Under the pieces are notes generated by a model. It was not told where the DNA came from. It saw only the letters and a list, made by a program, of their open reading frames with translations, and ran no database searches. From positions 186,001-250,000 of the forward strand of contig JAHCIT010000005.1 in NCBI GenBank assembly GCA_026129095.1: a stretch of DNA of 64,000 nucleotides. Reading direction: 5' to 3'. The stretch is from Deltaproteobacteria bacterium (GTDB lineage: Bacteria; JAGRBM01; JAHCIT01). Positions 1-7,182 of this stretch are shown piece after piece (position 1 is the first letter of the stretch; every line of letters begins with the position of its first letter). The position numbers and the translations under genes were made by a program.

Positions 1-1456
1 CGAAATCCGCCCGCGGTTTCGACGCCGCCACGAGCCGCGGAATCAAAAACGCCGTCCACTCCGGACTGGTCGCTTCCGGCCGGGGGAGCGTCTCGCCAGG
101 TTCCAGCGAGAGGAGTACGAGTCTCAGCGCCTCGGCGCCGAGAACGCCCGCCTTCATCGTGATCGTGGCGGCGCCGTCCTCGCCCTGCCGGGCGAAAGCC
201 CGCTCCACGGCCGATTTCGCCTCCGGGGTGAGACGGAACTTCGCGGGATCGAGAAAGGCATAGAGAAGCCCATCGTTGTCCCGGTCCCTCATTCCCCGCC
301 CGAGGCGGTCCAGAAGCAGCGTGCAGGCGGGCGGACGCTTGAGGCCGAAACAGCCCTGCACGAGCCCCGCCGTGATCTCCTCCGGCAGGGCGGCCGCCAC
401 GCCGCTCGCCGCGTGGATATCGTCCACGTAGGGCTTCAGTTCCGGGGCAATGGCGATCCGCCGGTCCCAGCGGCCGAACGAGAGGGGCCGGACCGGCATC
501 CCCTCGATCGTGCTCCAGACCTGTTCGGGCAGCATCCGGGGCGTGAGCCGCTTTTTCTGCCCGCCGCCGGATGTCTCCTCCTGTTCATCGTGCTCGTCGT
601 GAAGGATCACCAGCGTGGGACTCCCCGCTGTCTCCAGCGGAACCCCGGCCATGAACTGCCGGGGGCCGCTTTCGGCGGGCAGCGGAGCCCGCGCCGCCTG
701 CGCCTGCGACATCCCGCCGGCGGCGATCACGGGCAGAAGCGCCAGCGCCGACTGCCGCCAGTCCCGCACGGCCAGCCGCCACACGAAGAGAAAGAGGCCG
801 GTCGTCCAGAGCACAAGCACCACCGACCGTTCCAGCACCGGACCCCAGAACGGCGCGCCGGGCCGGGACACCAGATCAAGCCGTGATGCCTGGTGCGCAG
901 CCACGTGGCCGCTGGTGAGAAGCATGAGGACGCCGAGCGAGAGCGCGCTCCCCGCCAGCACGAGCAGCGGGAGCGGCAGCGGGCGCACAAAGACGGACTC
1001 TTTCGGCGGTTTCAGGGCCATCCAGACGCCGAGCCCCGCGAGCGCGCCCGGCAGCATCGCCCAGGCCATCGAGCCCCCCGACTGGAGCCACGGGGCCCAG
1101 GAGCCAAGCAGCATCGAGTGGAAGACGGCGGCGATGGCGAACGAGAAGTCGCTCACCGATTCGGGCCATGGCTTTACTTCCAGTTCCGGCGGCCGGATGC
1201 CGGAGGTGAAAAGCCGCGCCCCCAGCAGCGCGAGCCCGGCAAACAGGCCCACCGACAGGGCGACGAGCGGCAGGCTCCGGAGCCAGCCGGTCATCCCAAG
1301 CACCGGCTCCCACGCATACGCCTCCACCGGCACCACGCCCGTGTCCAGCGGCGGAACCACCTGCGCCGCCGAGATGAGACTCACCCGGAGTTCGTGGAGG
1401 AAGTGGGGAACGGCGAGGAGCACGAGGCCCCAGACGATGCGGCGGCGGCTGGTCAC
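1..1456 (-). CDS. Polytopic membrane protein of unknown function (3' end beyond window)
   Basis: An uninterrupted frame of 485 codons starts at a GTG at 1456 and runs off the left edge, so the C-terminus is not visible. An in-frame TAG lies four codons upstream of the GTG, which fixes the start region. The N-terminal half has about six or seven hydrophobic segments (near residues 8-26, 62-82, 105-125, 135-148, 162-182, 212-230 and 236-250). The second half is soluble and carries an acidic/glycine loop near 286-300 and a calcium-loop-like D391-R-D-N-D-G396. No family was recognised. The longer ORFs on the plus strand over this region have arginine/proline-rich, non-protein-like composition and are shadows. 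A TAGGCT hexamer ends 6 bases before the GTG, so the message could be leaderless, but no -35 box was found. Confidence 0.8.
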   Translation of the reverse strand, partial: MTSRRRIVWGLVLLAVPHFLHELRVSLISAAQVVPPLDTGVVPVEAYAWEPVLGMTGWLRSLPLVALSVGLFAGLALLGARLFTSGIRPPELEVKPWPESVSDFSFAIAAVFHSMLLGSWAPWLQSGGSMAWAMLPGALAGLGVWMALKPPKESVFVRPLPLPLLVLAGSALSLGVLMLLTSGHVAAHQASRLDLVSRPGAPFWGPVLERSVVLVLWTTGLFLFVWRLAVRDWRQSALALLPVIAAGGMSQAQAARAPLPAESGPRQFMAGVPLETAGSPTLVILHDEHDEQEETSGGGQKKRLTPRMLPEQVWSTIEGMPVRPLSFGRWDRRIAIAPELKPYVDDIHAASGVAAALPEEITAGLVQGCFGLKRPPACTLLLDRLGRGMRDRDNDGLLYAFLDPAKFRLTPEAKSAVERAFARQGEDGAATITMKAGVLGAEALRLVLLSLEPGETLPRPEATSPEWTAFLIPRLVAASKPRADF

Positions 1457-1513
1457 GGGCCGAGCCTAGTTGGGCCGCGGGCGGAGAGGGAAGGAGGGGG
1501 TGAACAGCAGGAC

Positions 1514-1542
1514 TTGGATGATATAGGACTCAGTGCTATAGT
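1514..1542 (+). promoter_or_regulatory. Predicted sigma-70-type promoter with operator-like inverted repeat for the toxin-antitoxin genes
   Basis: TTGGAT (1514-1519) and TATAGT (1537-1542) are separated by 17 bases, and a TG at 1534-1535 makes an extended -10. An inverted repeat TATAG (1522-1526) / CTATA (1536-1540) overlaps the -10 and could be the autoregulatory site of the downstream HTH antitoxin. The expected start of transcription falls on the GTG of the toxin gene at 1549, so the toxin reading frame may be leaderless. This is a pattern match only. Confidence 0.55.
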
Positions 1543-1548
1543 TTCCCC

Positions 1549-1940
1549 GTGGCTGCCGCCTTCAAGACACGGGGATTTGCCAAGCAGGCCCGAAAGGCAG
1601 GGATCACCGATACGGCGCTGGTAAATGCCGTGGAAGAGATGAAACGCGGGATAGTCGATGCCGAGCTTGGCGGAGGTGTCGTAAAGAAGCGGGTACCTCT
1701 GCCGGGACGCGGCAAGCGTGGTGGAGCTAGAACGCTGCTCGCCACTAACCGGCACGACCGGTGGATATTCCTCTATGGTATGGCTTCGCCAAGAACGAGA
1801 AGGAGAATGTGAGCGAGGCCGAACTGGAGGCTCTCAAGCTGCTGGCGAAAGATTTGCTTGGACTGACGGCGACCGAACTGGCCCGGGCCATCGAAGCCGG
1901 AGAACTGCTGGAGTTGTGTGATGAAAAAGACCACCACTAG
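1549..1940 (+). pseudogene. HigB/RelE-like toxin gene, frameshifted by a 5-bp tandem duplication
   Basis: The first frame (GTG 1549) encodes a typical HigB-type RelE-superfamily toxin start, with FKTRGFAKQARKAG followed by a GGGVVKKR segment and the family's LYG near residue 76. It then goes out of frame and stops at 1812. The expected continuation (GFAKNEKENV-like, then a helical tail ending at TAG 1938-1940) is intact in another frame. The switch lies exactly at TATGG-TATGG (1774-1778 and 1779-1783); deleting one copy restores LYGFAKNE and a single 128-residue protein, a normal family length. Intact relatives are mRNA-cleaving or ribosome-associated toxins. The 3' end overlaps the antitoxin gene by 20 bases, as usual for such pairs. 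A sequencing or assembly error is possible, although the duplication itself is a natural slippage product. Confidence 0.8.
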
Positions 1941-2250
1941 AAAGACCGGGAGCCGCATTCTCGCCGCCGTCCATGAAACGGCCAGCGGGCTCCATCGCGC
2001 CGGGTTGATCGACAAGCGCCGGATGCGGGACTACGACGCTCTGGCCCTTACGGCCGTCGAGCCGTTCAGCCCAAGGCGAATCCAGTCGCTCCGGCGTGAA
2101 CTGAACGTCAGCCAGGCCGTTCTCGCAGCCCTCCTGAACAGCAGCGTCTCCACCGTGCAGAAATGGGAAGTCGGCGCCAAACGTCCCAGCGGCCCGTCGC
2201 TGAAGCTGCTCAACATCCTGGAAAAGAAGGGGATCGAGGCCGTGGCCTGA
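1921..2250 (+). CDS. HigA/XRE-family HTH antitoxin
   Basis: A 109-residue protein with a basic N-terminus and a C-terminal helix-turn-helix of the XRE/MqsA-HigA type: FSPRRIQSLRRELNVSQ opens the domain, and a recognition-helix region (SVSTVQKWEVGAKRPSG) follows. It would neutralise the upstream HigB-like toxin and repress the shared promoter. ATG at 1921 is chosen over the adjacent GTG at 1918. The gene overlaps the toxin reading frame by 20 bases, implying translational coupling. The antitoxin frame is intact although the toxin frame is broken, so the protein may now act only as a regulator. Confidence 0.8.
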   Translation: MKKTTTRKTGSRILAAVHETASGLHRAGLIDKRRMRDYDALALTAVEPFSPRRIQSLRRELNVSQAVLAALLNSSVSTVQKWEVGAKRPSGPSLKLLNILEKKGIEAVA

Positions 2251-2302
2251 GGTAACGGCCTTCAATCCATACCGTCTCGACCGTCTCGCAAATCAGGCAC
2301 TG

Positions 2303-2647
2303 TCACATGTGGGTGATGCTGAATCCGGCGCCGAGCAGTACCCAGAGGAAGCATCCGGCCACGGACAGCACAAGGGTGGTGCGTCCAGGGCGCTTCCAGT
2401 GGATGAGCGGCAGTAGCGTCGCACCGGCGCAAAACAGCAGGAACCCGGCATTGGAAGCAATGGAATGGTATTTCATGAGATGCAGCCGCCCCAGGACATT
2501 CAGGGGGCCCAGAATCATGCGGACAATGATGCCGCCCCGGACATATTCCGAATAGCTGAACCAGACGGTGGCCGCCGCTAGCATCTGCACGCCGGTAAAC
2601 GCCGCAAGGCACCTCGAAAAGGCCTTTTTCCGGTCCGTCCAGTCCAT
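2303..2647 (-). CDS. Small membrane protein of unknown function
   Basis: A 114-residue protein beginning MDWTDRKKAF at ATG 2647. It has about four hydrophobic segments (roughly residues 12-30, 37-50, 64-82 and 90-110), so it should be an inner-membrane protein. A longer form starting 23 codons upstream is possible in frame, but the extra stretch is rich in Pro/Gly/Arg and looks untranslated. The Shine-Dalgarno is weak. It converges on the toxin-antitoxin pair. No family was recognised. Confidence 0.6.
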   Translation of the reverse strand: MDWTDRKKAFSRCLAAFTGVQMLAAATVWFSYSEYVRGGIIVRMILGPLNVLGRLHLMKYHSIASNAGFLLFCAGATLLPLIHWKRPGRTTLVLSVAGCFLWVLLGAGFSITHM

Positions 2648-2803
2648 GACCCGAAGGATACCGGACCCCCAGCCGCACGGGAACCGGGGATTTGCCTGAT
2701 CCCCGTGATGTCTCAAAAACCCCCGAAAAATCCTCCCCGATTCCCCACTGATTCCGCCTGGCTGGAAGCTGTGTCATGCCCTGTCATATGGTCGTGCTTC
2801 ACT

Positions 2804-2827
2804 CCTCCCATAACCTTAGTAGGGAGG
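2804..2827 (+). promoter_or_regulatory. Possible hairpin sequestering the ribosome binding site of the gene at 2838
   Basis: CCTCCC (2804-2809) is exactly complementary to GGGAGG (2822-2827) across a 12-base loop. The right arm is the Shine-Dalgarno of the gene that starts at ATG 2838, 10 bases further on. The structure could modulate translation. It is short, and its use in the cell is not shown. Confidence 0.35.
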
Positions 2828-2837
2828 TGCCTTCATC

Positions 2838-3578
2838 ATGAATCCGTCCATCAACGAGCCCTTGAGCCCGGAGCCGCCGCCCGCGGCGGGCCCCGGCACG
2901 CGCCCGCCGTATCCCGGCATTCCGCCGCCCAATCCCGGCGAGCCGCTCCAGGCAGCCGGCGCCCCGCCCGGCATCTGCATCGACCTGGTGCGGTTCCAGC
3001 CGACCCGCTATCCCGGCGACGAGACCTGGGAGCCCTGGGCCGTGGGGCTCATCTGCGAGCGAATGTGCCACTACCGGATTCCGGACTGGTACCCGGCCGA
3101 GTGGCGGCCCGGAATGGAGATGCGGCTCCGCATGGTGCTGGGGTTCCTCCGGATCAGCGAGCACGCCAACAACGAGCGCGTCTGCCTGTCGGCCCTGAAC
3201 ACGGCGAGCCGTGACTTCAGGCAGATCCAGATGGAGATCCAGGCGGCCGCCGAGAATCTGGCGAAGGACCGGTCCGGGAATGGCCAGACGGGTGGTGGGG
3301 TGTCCGGCAATCCGGACACAAAAGAGTTTAACACGCTAAGGAGTGAAAAAAGTGGTCACGGGCCGGAACCCGCCCCGGAGCCAAGGCCGGAACCGCCACT
3401 GGAGGCGGCCCCTCCCGCCAGTACCGCCCGGTCCCCCGGTACCGGAGGCGAGCCGGGAGAAGGCCATCCGCGCCTGCCGCCGCTTACCCGCCAGCAGCGG
3501 CGAAGGCTGGACCGCCAACTCCGGAAGAACCGCGAGCGGCTGGAAAAAGGCCAGGCGACCAAACCCTTGAGCTGGTAG
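2838..3578 (+). CDS. Hypothetical protein, proline-rich ends around a small folded core
   Basis: A 246-residue protein with a strong GGGAGGTG ribosome binding site 10 bases before ATG 2838. Residues 1-45 and about 155-215 are low-complexity Pro/Ala/Glu/Gly. A folded core spans roughly residues 46-140 and contains Trp/Cys-rich ICERMCHYRIPDWYP. The C-terminus (215-240) is a very basic helix (TRQQRRRLDRQLRKNRERL) that could bind nucleic acid or ribosomes. The DNA around 3310-3355 is locally less GC-rich. No family was recognised and no function is proposed. Confidence 0.65.
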   Translation: MNPSINEPLSPEPPPAAGPGTRPPYPGIPPPNPGEPLQAAGAPPGICIDLVRFQPTRYPGDETWEPWAVGLICERMCHYRIPDWYPAEWRPGMEMRLRMVLGFLRISEHANNERVCLSALNTASRDFRQIQMEIQAAAENLAKDRSGNGQTGGGVSGNPDTKEFNTLRSEKSGHGPEPAPEPRPEPPLEAAPPASTARSPGTGGEPGEGHPRLPPLTRQQRRRLDRQLRKNRERLEKGQATKPLSW

Positions 3579-3619
3579 GGAGTGGCCCCGCATGACAGGG
3601 CCGGGCTGACCAGGCCTTC

Positions 3620-3799
3620 TTATTCCTTCGCCTTGATGATGGCGCGGCCCTTGTAGTAGCCGCAGGACGAGCAGGCGCGGTGGGGCTCGGTGTATTCGAG
3701 GCAGTTGGGGCACTGGTATTTGCCGGGGACACCCAGACGGTCCTGGGCGCGACGGCTCTTGCGGCGGGATTTTCCGGGCTTGCGTTTCGGGACACCCAT
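3620..3799 (-). CDS. rpmF: 50S ribosomal protein L32
   Basis: The 59-residue protein opens MGVPKRKPGKSRRKSRRAQ, the diagnostic L32 N-terminus, followed by a zinc-ribbon with C30-x2-C33 and C43-x2-C46, so this is the zinc-binding (C+) form. It is a structural part of the large ribosomal subunit. The start at 3799 is set by homology; the open frame extends 28 codons further up. In many bacteria rpmF follows yceD directly in one operon. Here yceD is upstream on the same strand, but an opposite-strand gene (3957-4715) lies between them. Confidence 0.97.
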   Translation of the reverse strand: MGVPKRKPGKSRRKSRRAQDRLGVPGKYQCPNCLEYTEPHRACSSCGYYKGRAIIKAKE

Positions 3800-3956
3800 G
3801 ACCACGGCTCCTTGAGAATGAGGCACTGCTGCCCGCGGGCAGTCAGGGGCCCCGTTGGTAGCCCGGCAGGACGGGCAAATCAAGGGGGATTTTCGGCCCC
3901 GGGACCGCTATCCTCACCGGCCGGGGTCAGATTAACGAAGGGGCGGCTCGAAGGCC

Positions 3957-4715
3957 TTGAGGCTCTATTTTCTCAACATCCTGTTCCAGGCGGACGAGGC
4001 CCGGTTCGAGCGCCTCATGCAGCGGGTCCGCGACCTGGAGCCCGACGTGATCGCCTTCGTGGAAGCCGACGGCTGGGCCAGGGGGCGGGCCGAGCGGTTC
4101 GCGCGGGAGATGAAAAAGGACTCCTACGTGGCCGAGAGCCCGAGCGGCCTCGACCTTGCCGTCTTCGCCCCCTATGGCTGGATGAGCGAGAAGGCGCCGG
4201 TGGGGGCCGGGCTGTTCTTCCACGGCGCCTGCCGGGTGACGATCCGCCCCCGGACGGGCGGGCCGTTCCGGCTCTACACGACACACCTCAACCCCAAGGG
4301 GGAGGACCGCCGCCTGAAGGAGATGGACGCACTGCTCGCCGATGCCGCCTCCGGGCCGCCGGGCGAGCCGGTCCTCATCGTGGGCGACCTGAACTCCGTG
4401 CGCGGCGAGGACCGGATCGCCGGACGCCCCATCGCCGGGATCGTCCCCGACGAGAACTCCCCCTACTGGCTCCACGACAAGCTGCCGCCCAAGGTGATCG
4501 ACCGGGTGCTGAAGGACGGCTGGCACGACCTCTACCGGGAACTGGAGCCGCAGGCCGACGGGTTCACCTTTCCGTCCACCGCCCCGGCCGCCCGGTACGA
4601 CTTCACCCTCGCCAATGCCGCCATGCGCCCGAGGGTCCGGGGCGTCCAGCTTCTCGGTTCGCAGGCGGACGTGCAGGTGTCGGACCACCTGGGCCTGATG
4701 GTCCGGGTGGAGTGA
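3957..4715 (+). CDS. Endonuclease/exonuclease/phosphatase-superfamily protein
   Basis: A 252-residue protein of the EEP (DNase I-like) fold. Motifs in order are an N-terminal LYFLN (N7), the metal-ligand FVEAD (E36), TTHLN (H110-N112), VGDLN (D144, N146) and the terminal SDHLG (D243, H244). These are the catalytic residues of metal-dependent phosphodiesterases, acting on nucleic acids, phosphoinositides or similar esters; the substrate cannot be told. No signal peptide is visible. TTG at 3957 is the only start after an in-frame TAA eight codons upstream. The gene lies between yceD and rpmF on the opposite strand and converges on yceD with a 23-base gap. Confidence 0.85.
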   Translation: MRLYFLNILFQADEARFERLMQRVRDLEPDVIAFVEADGWARGRAERFAREMKKDSYVAESPSGLDLAVFAPYGWMSEKAPVGAGLFFHGACRVTIRPRTGGPFRLYTTHLNPKGEDRRLKEMDALLADAASGPPGEPVLIVGDLNSVRGEDRIAGRPIAGIVPDENSPYWLHDKLPPKVIDRVLKDGWHDLYRELEPQADGFTFPSTAPAARYDFTLANAAMRPRVRGVQLLGSQADVQVSDHLGLMVRVE

Positions 4716-4738
4716 ACATATATATCAACCCCGACAGG

Positions 4739-5407
4739 TCAGCCCTTCTTGAGTTCCTTCAGCACCGCCCAGCGGGGGTCCGCGCCCCTGGCCCGGTCCG
4801 GGGCCAGCGCGCCGGGGTCCACCGCGCAGGTCCGTCCCGGAACCATCTCGCAGGTGGCCCGCATGGGGAGTTCCAGGGCCACAAGCTCGTAGAGGTAGGG
4901 CTCCAGGTCGATCTCCGCGCCGGAGTAGGTCATCTCGTCCAGGTCGCCAGCGGCGAGCCGGTTCCCGGATTCGTCCTCCGGGCCGGCCGCCTCGAACTGC
5001 TCCAGGGGCTTCTTCCCCTTCGGGGCCGGCTTTGCTGTTTTTGCCGGCTTCGCGGCCTTTGTGGCCTTTATCTCCAGGCGGCTCTCCTTCTGGAAGACGA
5101 ACCGGACCTTCTCGTCCATCCGGAACGGAAGCACCTGGCCGCACCGGTCGCAGGGCCGCTCGTAGTCGAACGCGAGCCTTCCCTCGGCCACCACCACGTC
5201 GCCCGCCTTCGAGACCTGGAGCTCCGCACGGATGGGCCCCTTCACCCCGACACCGAGACCGCTGGTGTCGGTCCCCGTGGGCGAGCGTCCCGCCGCGCCG
5301 GTGGCGTCCGGCGGCAGGTGGCCGTCGGCCGAGAGGAGCGGCACACTGGCCGTGATCTCCCTCGGTTCCTGTTCGATGTCGCGGAGGCTCACGAGAAACT
5401 GGCTCAT
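4739..5407 (-). CDS. yceD: YceD/DUF177 family protein
   Basis: A 222-residue protein with the DUF177 signature CDRC at 86-89, the acidic motif around residues 164-172 (EIDLEPYLYE) and the family ending DPRWAVLKEL at 210-219. Relatives are linked to 23S rRNA maturation and large-subunit assembly and are usually encoded next to rpmF. A Lys/Ala-Pro-rich insert at 112-134 and a disordered stretch at 28-55 make it longer than the usual 170-180 residues. The start ATG 5407 (MSQFLVSLRDIE) is the homology-supported one; the open frame extends further upstream over non-coding sequence. Confidence 0.88.
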   Translation of the reverse strand: MSQFLVSLRDIEQEPREITASVPLLSADGHLPPDATGAAGRSPTGTDTSGLGVGVKGPIRAELQVSKAGDVVVAEGRLAFDYERPCDRCGQVLPFRMDEKVRFVFQKESRLEIKATKAAKPAKTAKPAPKGKKPLEQFEAAGPEDESGNRLAAGDLDEMTYSGAEIDLEPYLYELVALELPMRATCEMVPGRTCAVDPGALAPDRARGADPRWAVLKELKKG

Positions 5408-5539
5408 GGGCGGAATCATACACGATCGGCCGCCCCCTGAGAGGGGTACTCCCGCCACAAAAATGGCCCGTCTTGCCACCCCCGCCCCGCCGGTGGCAGG
5501 GTCAGCCGGTTGCTGCTGCCGGAGCAAGGGAGAGCCGCC

Positions 5540-6616
5540 ATGACCACACCCACCGAGATGCCGCCGAACTTCAGGGCCATACCGGAACTGGACGACGGGT
5601 GGAGGGACACCCATCCCGGCCACCGGGTCGAGGAAATGCGCGAGCGGGGGCGGTCCTTTCAGAAGCAGTTCCTGAAGGATGGCCCCGTGCGCGGCGTCCG
5701 GACGGTGGATCTGCTGCCCTTCCCCTATCCCGTCGCGTTCGGCTTCTGGCAGGCCGCGCCGAACAAGGCGAAATACCTCATCATGCGGAACCGCATGGAG
5801 GTGATCGAGTTCGAGGATTTCTCGGGGCAGGTGAGGACGCTGCTCGTGAATCCCACCGAGCATGACCTCTCCGGCCGGGCGCCGTTCTTCGAGAACGCCC
5901 GCCGGGAGCTGATGCCGTTCGTGTCGGAGCAGCGGCTGGCGAAGATGGACGGCCCGGTGCCGAAGCTGAAGAAGCTCGGCCTCGACCCGGCAAAGATCGA
6001 CTACATCACCTTCGACCACCTGCACGTGCAGGATCTCCGGCGCGGCCTTCTCGGCGAGAACGGCCGCCCGCCGCTCTACCCCAACGCCCGGCTGGTCGTG
6101 AACCGGCGCGAGATCGAGACGCTCCAGAGCATCCACCCGCTCCAGCGGCCCTGGTGGATCGAGGGCGCTCTGGACGGCGTTCCGCCGGAGCGGATCCTCT
6201 CCGTCGAGGGGTCGGTCTGGCTCGGCAAGGGCGTCGCCATCGCCTGGACGCCGGGCCACACGCTCGGCAACCACACCATCGTCTTCCATGCCGAAGGCCG
6301 CGGTGTCTTCACCGTCTCGGAGAACGGAATCTCGCCCGACAGCTACGTGCCGGAGCGGTCGAAGCTGAAGTCGCTCCGGGAATATGCGAAAAAGTACGGC
6401 GCCGAGGTGGTGATGAACGGCAACGCACTCGAAAGCACCTTTTCACAGTATTCGTCGATGATCCTGGAGAAAGAGCTCGCCGGACGGACCGCGGATGGCG
6501 TTCCGCAGGTCTACAACTCGTCGCCGTTCATACGGACGCCGATGGCCTGGGGAATCGGCCCCACCTTCACGATCGACCCGGTCAACACCGGCTCGGTCAC
6601 GAAGGCGAAAGCCTGA
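5540..6616 (+). CDS. Metallo-beta-lactamase-fold hydrolase-like protein
   Basis: A 358-residue protein starting at ATG 5540 behind GGGAGA. It has MBL-fold features: a beta-strand/turn leading to H160-x-H162-x2-D165 and a later TPGHT motif (H240). The usual HxHxDH is altered: the residue after D165 is Leu, so one zinc ligand of the second site is missing, and the last ligands are not obvious. The N-terminal 150 residues are a substantial extension. The enzyme may bind a single metal or be non-hydrolytic. It converges on the thioredoxin-like gene with a 3-base gap between stops. The substrate is unknown. Confidence 0.75.
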   Translation: MTTPTEMPPNFRAIPELDDGWRDTHPGHRVEEMRERGRSFQKQFLKDGPVRGVRTVDLLPFPYPVAFGFWQAAPNKAKYLIMRNRMEVIEFEDFSGQVRTLLVNPTEHDLSGRAPFFENARRELMPFVSEQRLAKMDGPVPKLKKLGLDPAKIDYITFDHLHVQDLRRGLLGENGRPPLYPNARLVVNRREIETLQSIHPLQRPWWIEGALDGVPPERILSVEGSVWLGKGVAIAWTPGHTLGNHTIVFHAEGRGVFTVSENGISPDSYVPERSKLKSLREYAKKYGAEVVMNGNALESTFSQYSSMILEKELAGRTADGVPQVYNSSPFIRTPMAWGIGPTFTIDPVNTGSVTKAKA

Positions 6617-6619
6617 CGC

Positions 6620-7171
6620 TCACTTCCACTTGATCGTGCAGCCGATGGAGTAGGTTTCGGGCACCGCCGGGGCCTTGCCGGCCATGATCGCGTCGAGTGC
6701 ATTCCTGAGATCGTGGCTTTTCGCTCCGGCCGGATCCTTGTAGTTCTCGTCGATCCGGCCGTGGTAGGCGAGCCTGCCGTCCCGGCCGAACACGAAGCAC
6801 TCGGGGGTATGGGTCGCGCCGAAGGCCTTGGCCGTCCCCTGGGTGTCATCCCGCAGGTAGAGGAAGTTGAACCCCTTTTCGCGGTGCCGCTTCACCATCC
6901 CGGCGAAGGAGTCCTCCGGGTAGTTCAGATCGTCATTGGCGTTGATGCAGGCGATCCGGAGGCCCCTGGGGCCGTAGTCCTTCTGGATCTGGACCATGCG
7001 CCCCTCCCACCCCTGCACGTAGGGACAGTGGTTGCAACTGAAGATGACGGCGAGGATGCCGTCCTTCAGCAGTTCCACGCTGGACACCATCCTGCCGTCC
7101 ACGTTCTTCAGCGTGAACGGCGGGCACGGGGTTCCGGTGCGGATCGACTTCTCGTTGGTGGATACCGACAT
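6620..7171 (-). CDS. Thioredoxin-fold (AhpC/TSA-like) protein
   Basis: A 183-residue protein with a thioredoxin fold of the peroxiredoxin-like/TlpA type: a CNHC active-site motif at 46-49, HTPECF with the cis-Pro at 123 and a C-terminal helix. CxxC makes a thiol-disulfide oxidoreductase or atypical peroxiredoxin role likely. There is no signal peptide, so it should be cytoplasmic. It lies 11 bases downstream of lgt and is probably the last gene of the ileS-lspA-lgt transcript. An additional Cys at 178 is near the C-terminus. Confidence 0.85.
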   Translation of the reverse strand: MSVSTNEKSIRTGTPCPPFTLKNVDGRMVSSVELLKDGILAVIFSCNHCPYVQGWEGRMVQIQKDYGPRGLRIACINANDDLNYPEDSFAGMVKRHREKGFNFLYLRDDTQGTAKAFGATHTPECFVFGRDGRLAYHGRIDENYKDPAGAKSHDLRNALDAIMAGKAPAVPETYSIGCTIKWK

Positions 7172-7182
7172 GGCGCGGGGGA

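Noticed and set aside
413-1624. Several plus-strand frames over the first 1.5 kb
   Set aside because: They lie opposite the 485-codon minus-strand membrane protein gene, whose hydrophobic pattern is convincing; the plus frames have shadow-like composition.
2271-2288. Repeat array or CRISPR-like element
   Set aside because: Only two copies of a 9-base unit (ACCGTCTCG) without spacers; no CRISPR array or cas gene is in the window.
3680-5440. Plus-strand frame of 586 codons across the EEP gene and yceD
   Set aside because: Low-complexity Arg/Gly/Pro-rich sequence out of frame with the EEP motifs; it is a GC-skew shadow.
5408-6289. Upstream extension of the yceD frame to 516 codons
   Set aside because: The extension is antisense to the MBL-fold gene and lacks homology; MSQFLVSLRDIE at 5407 is the family start.
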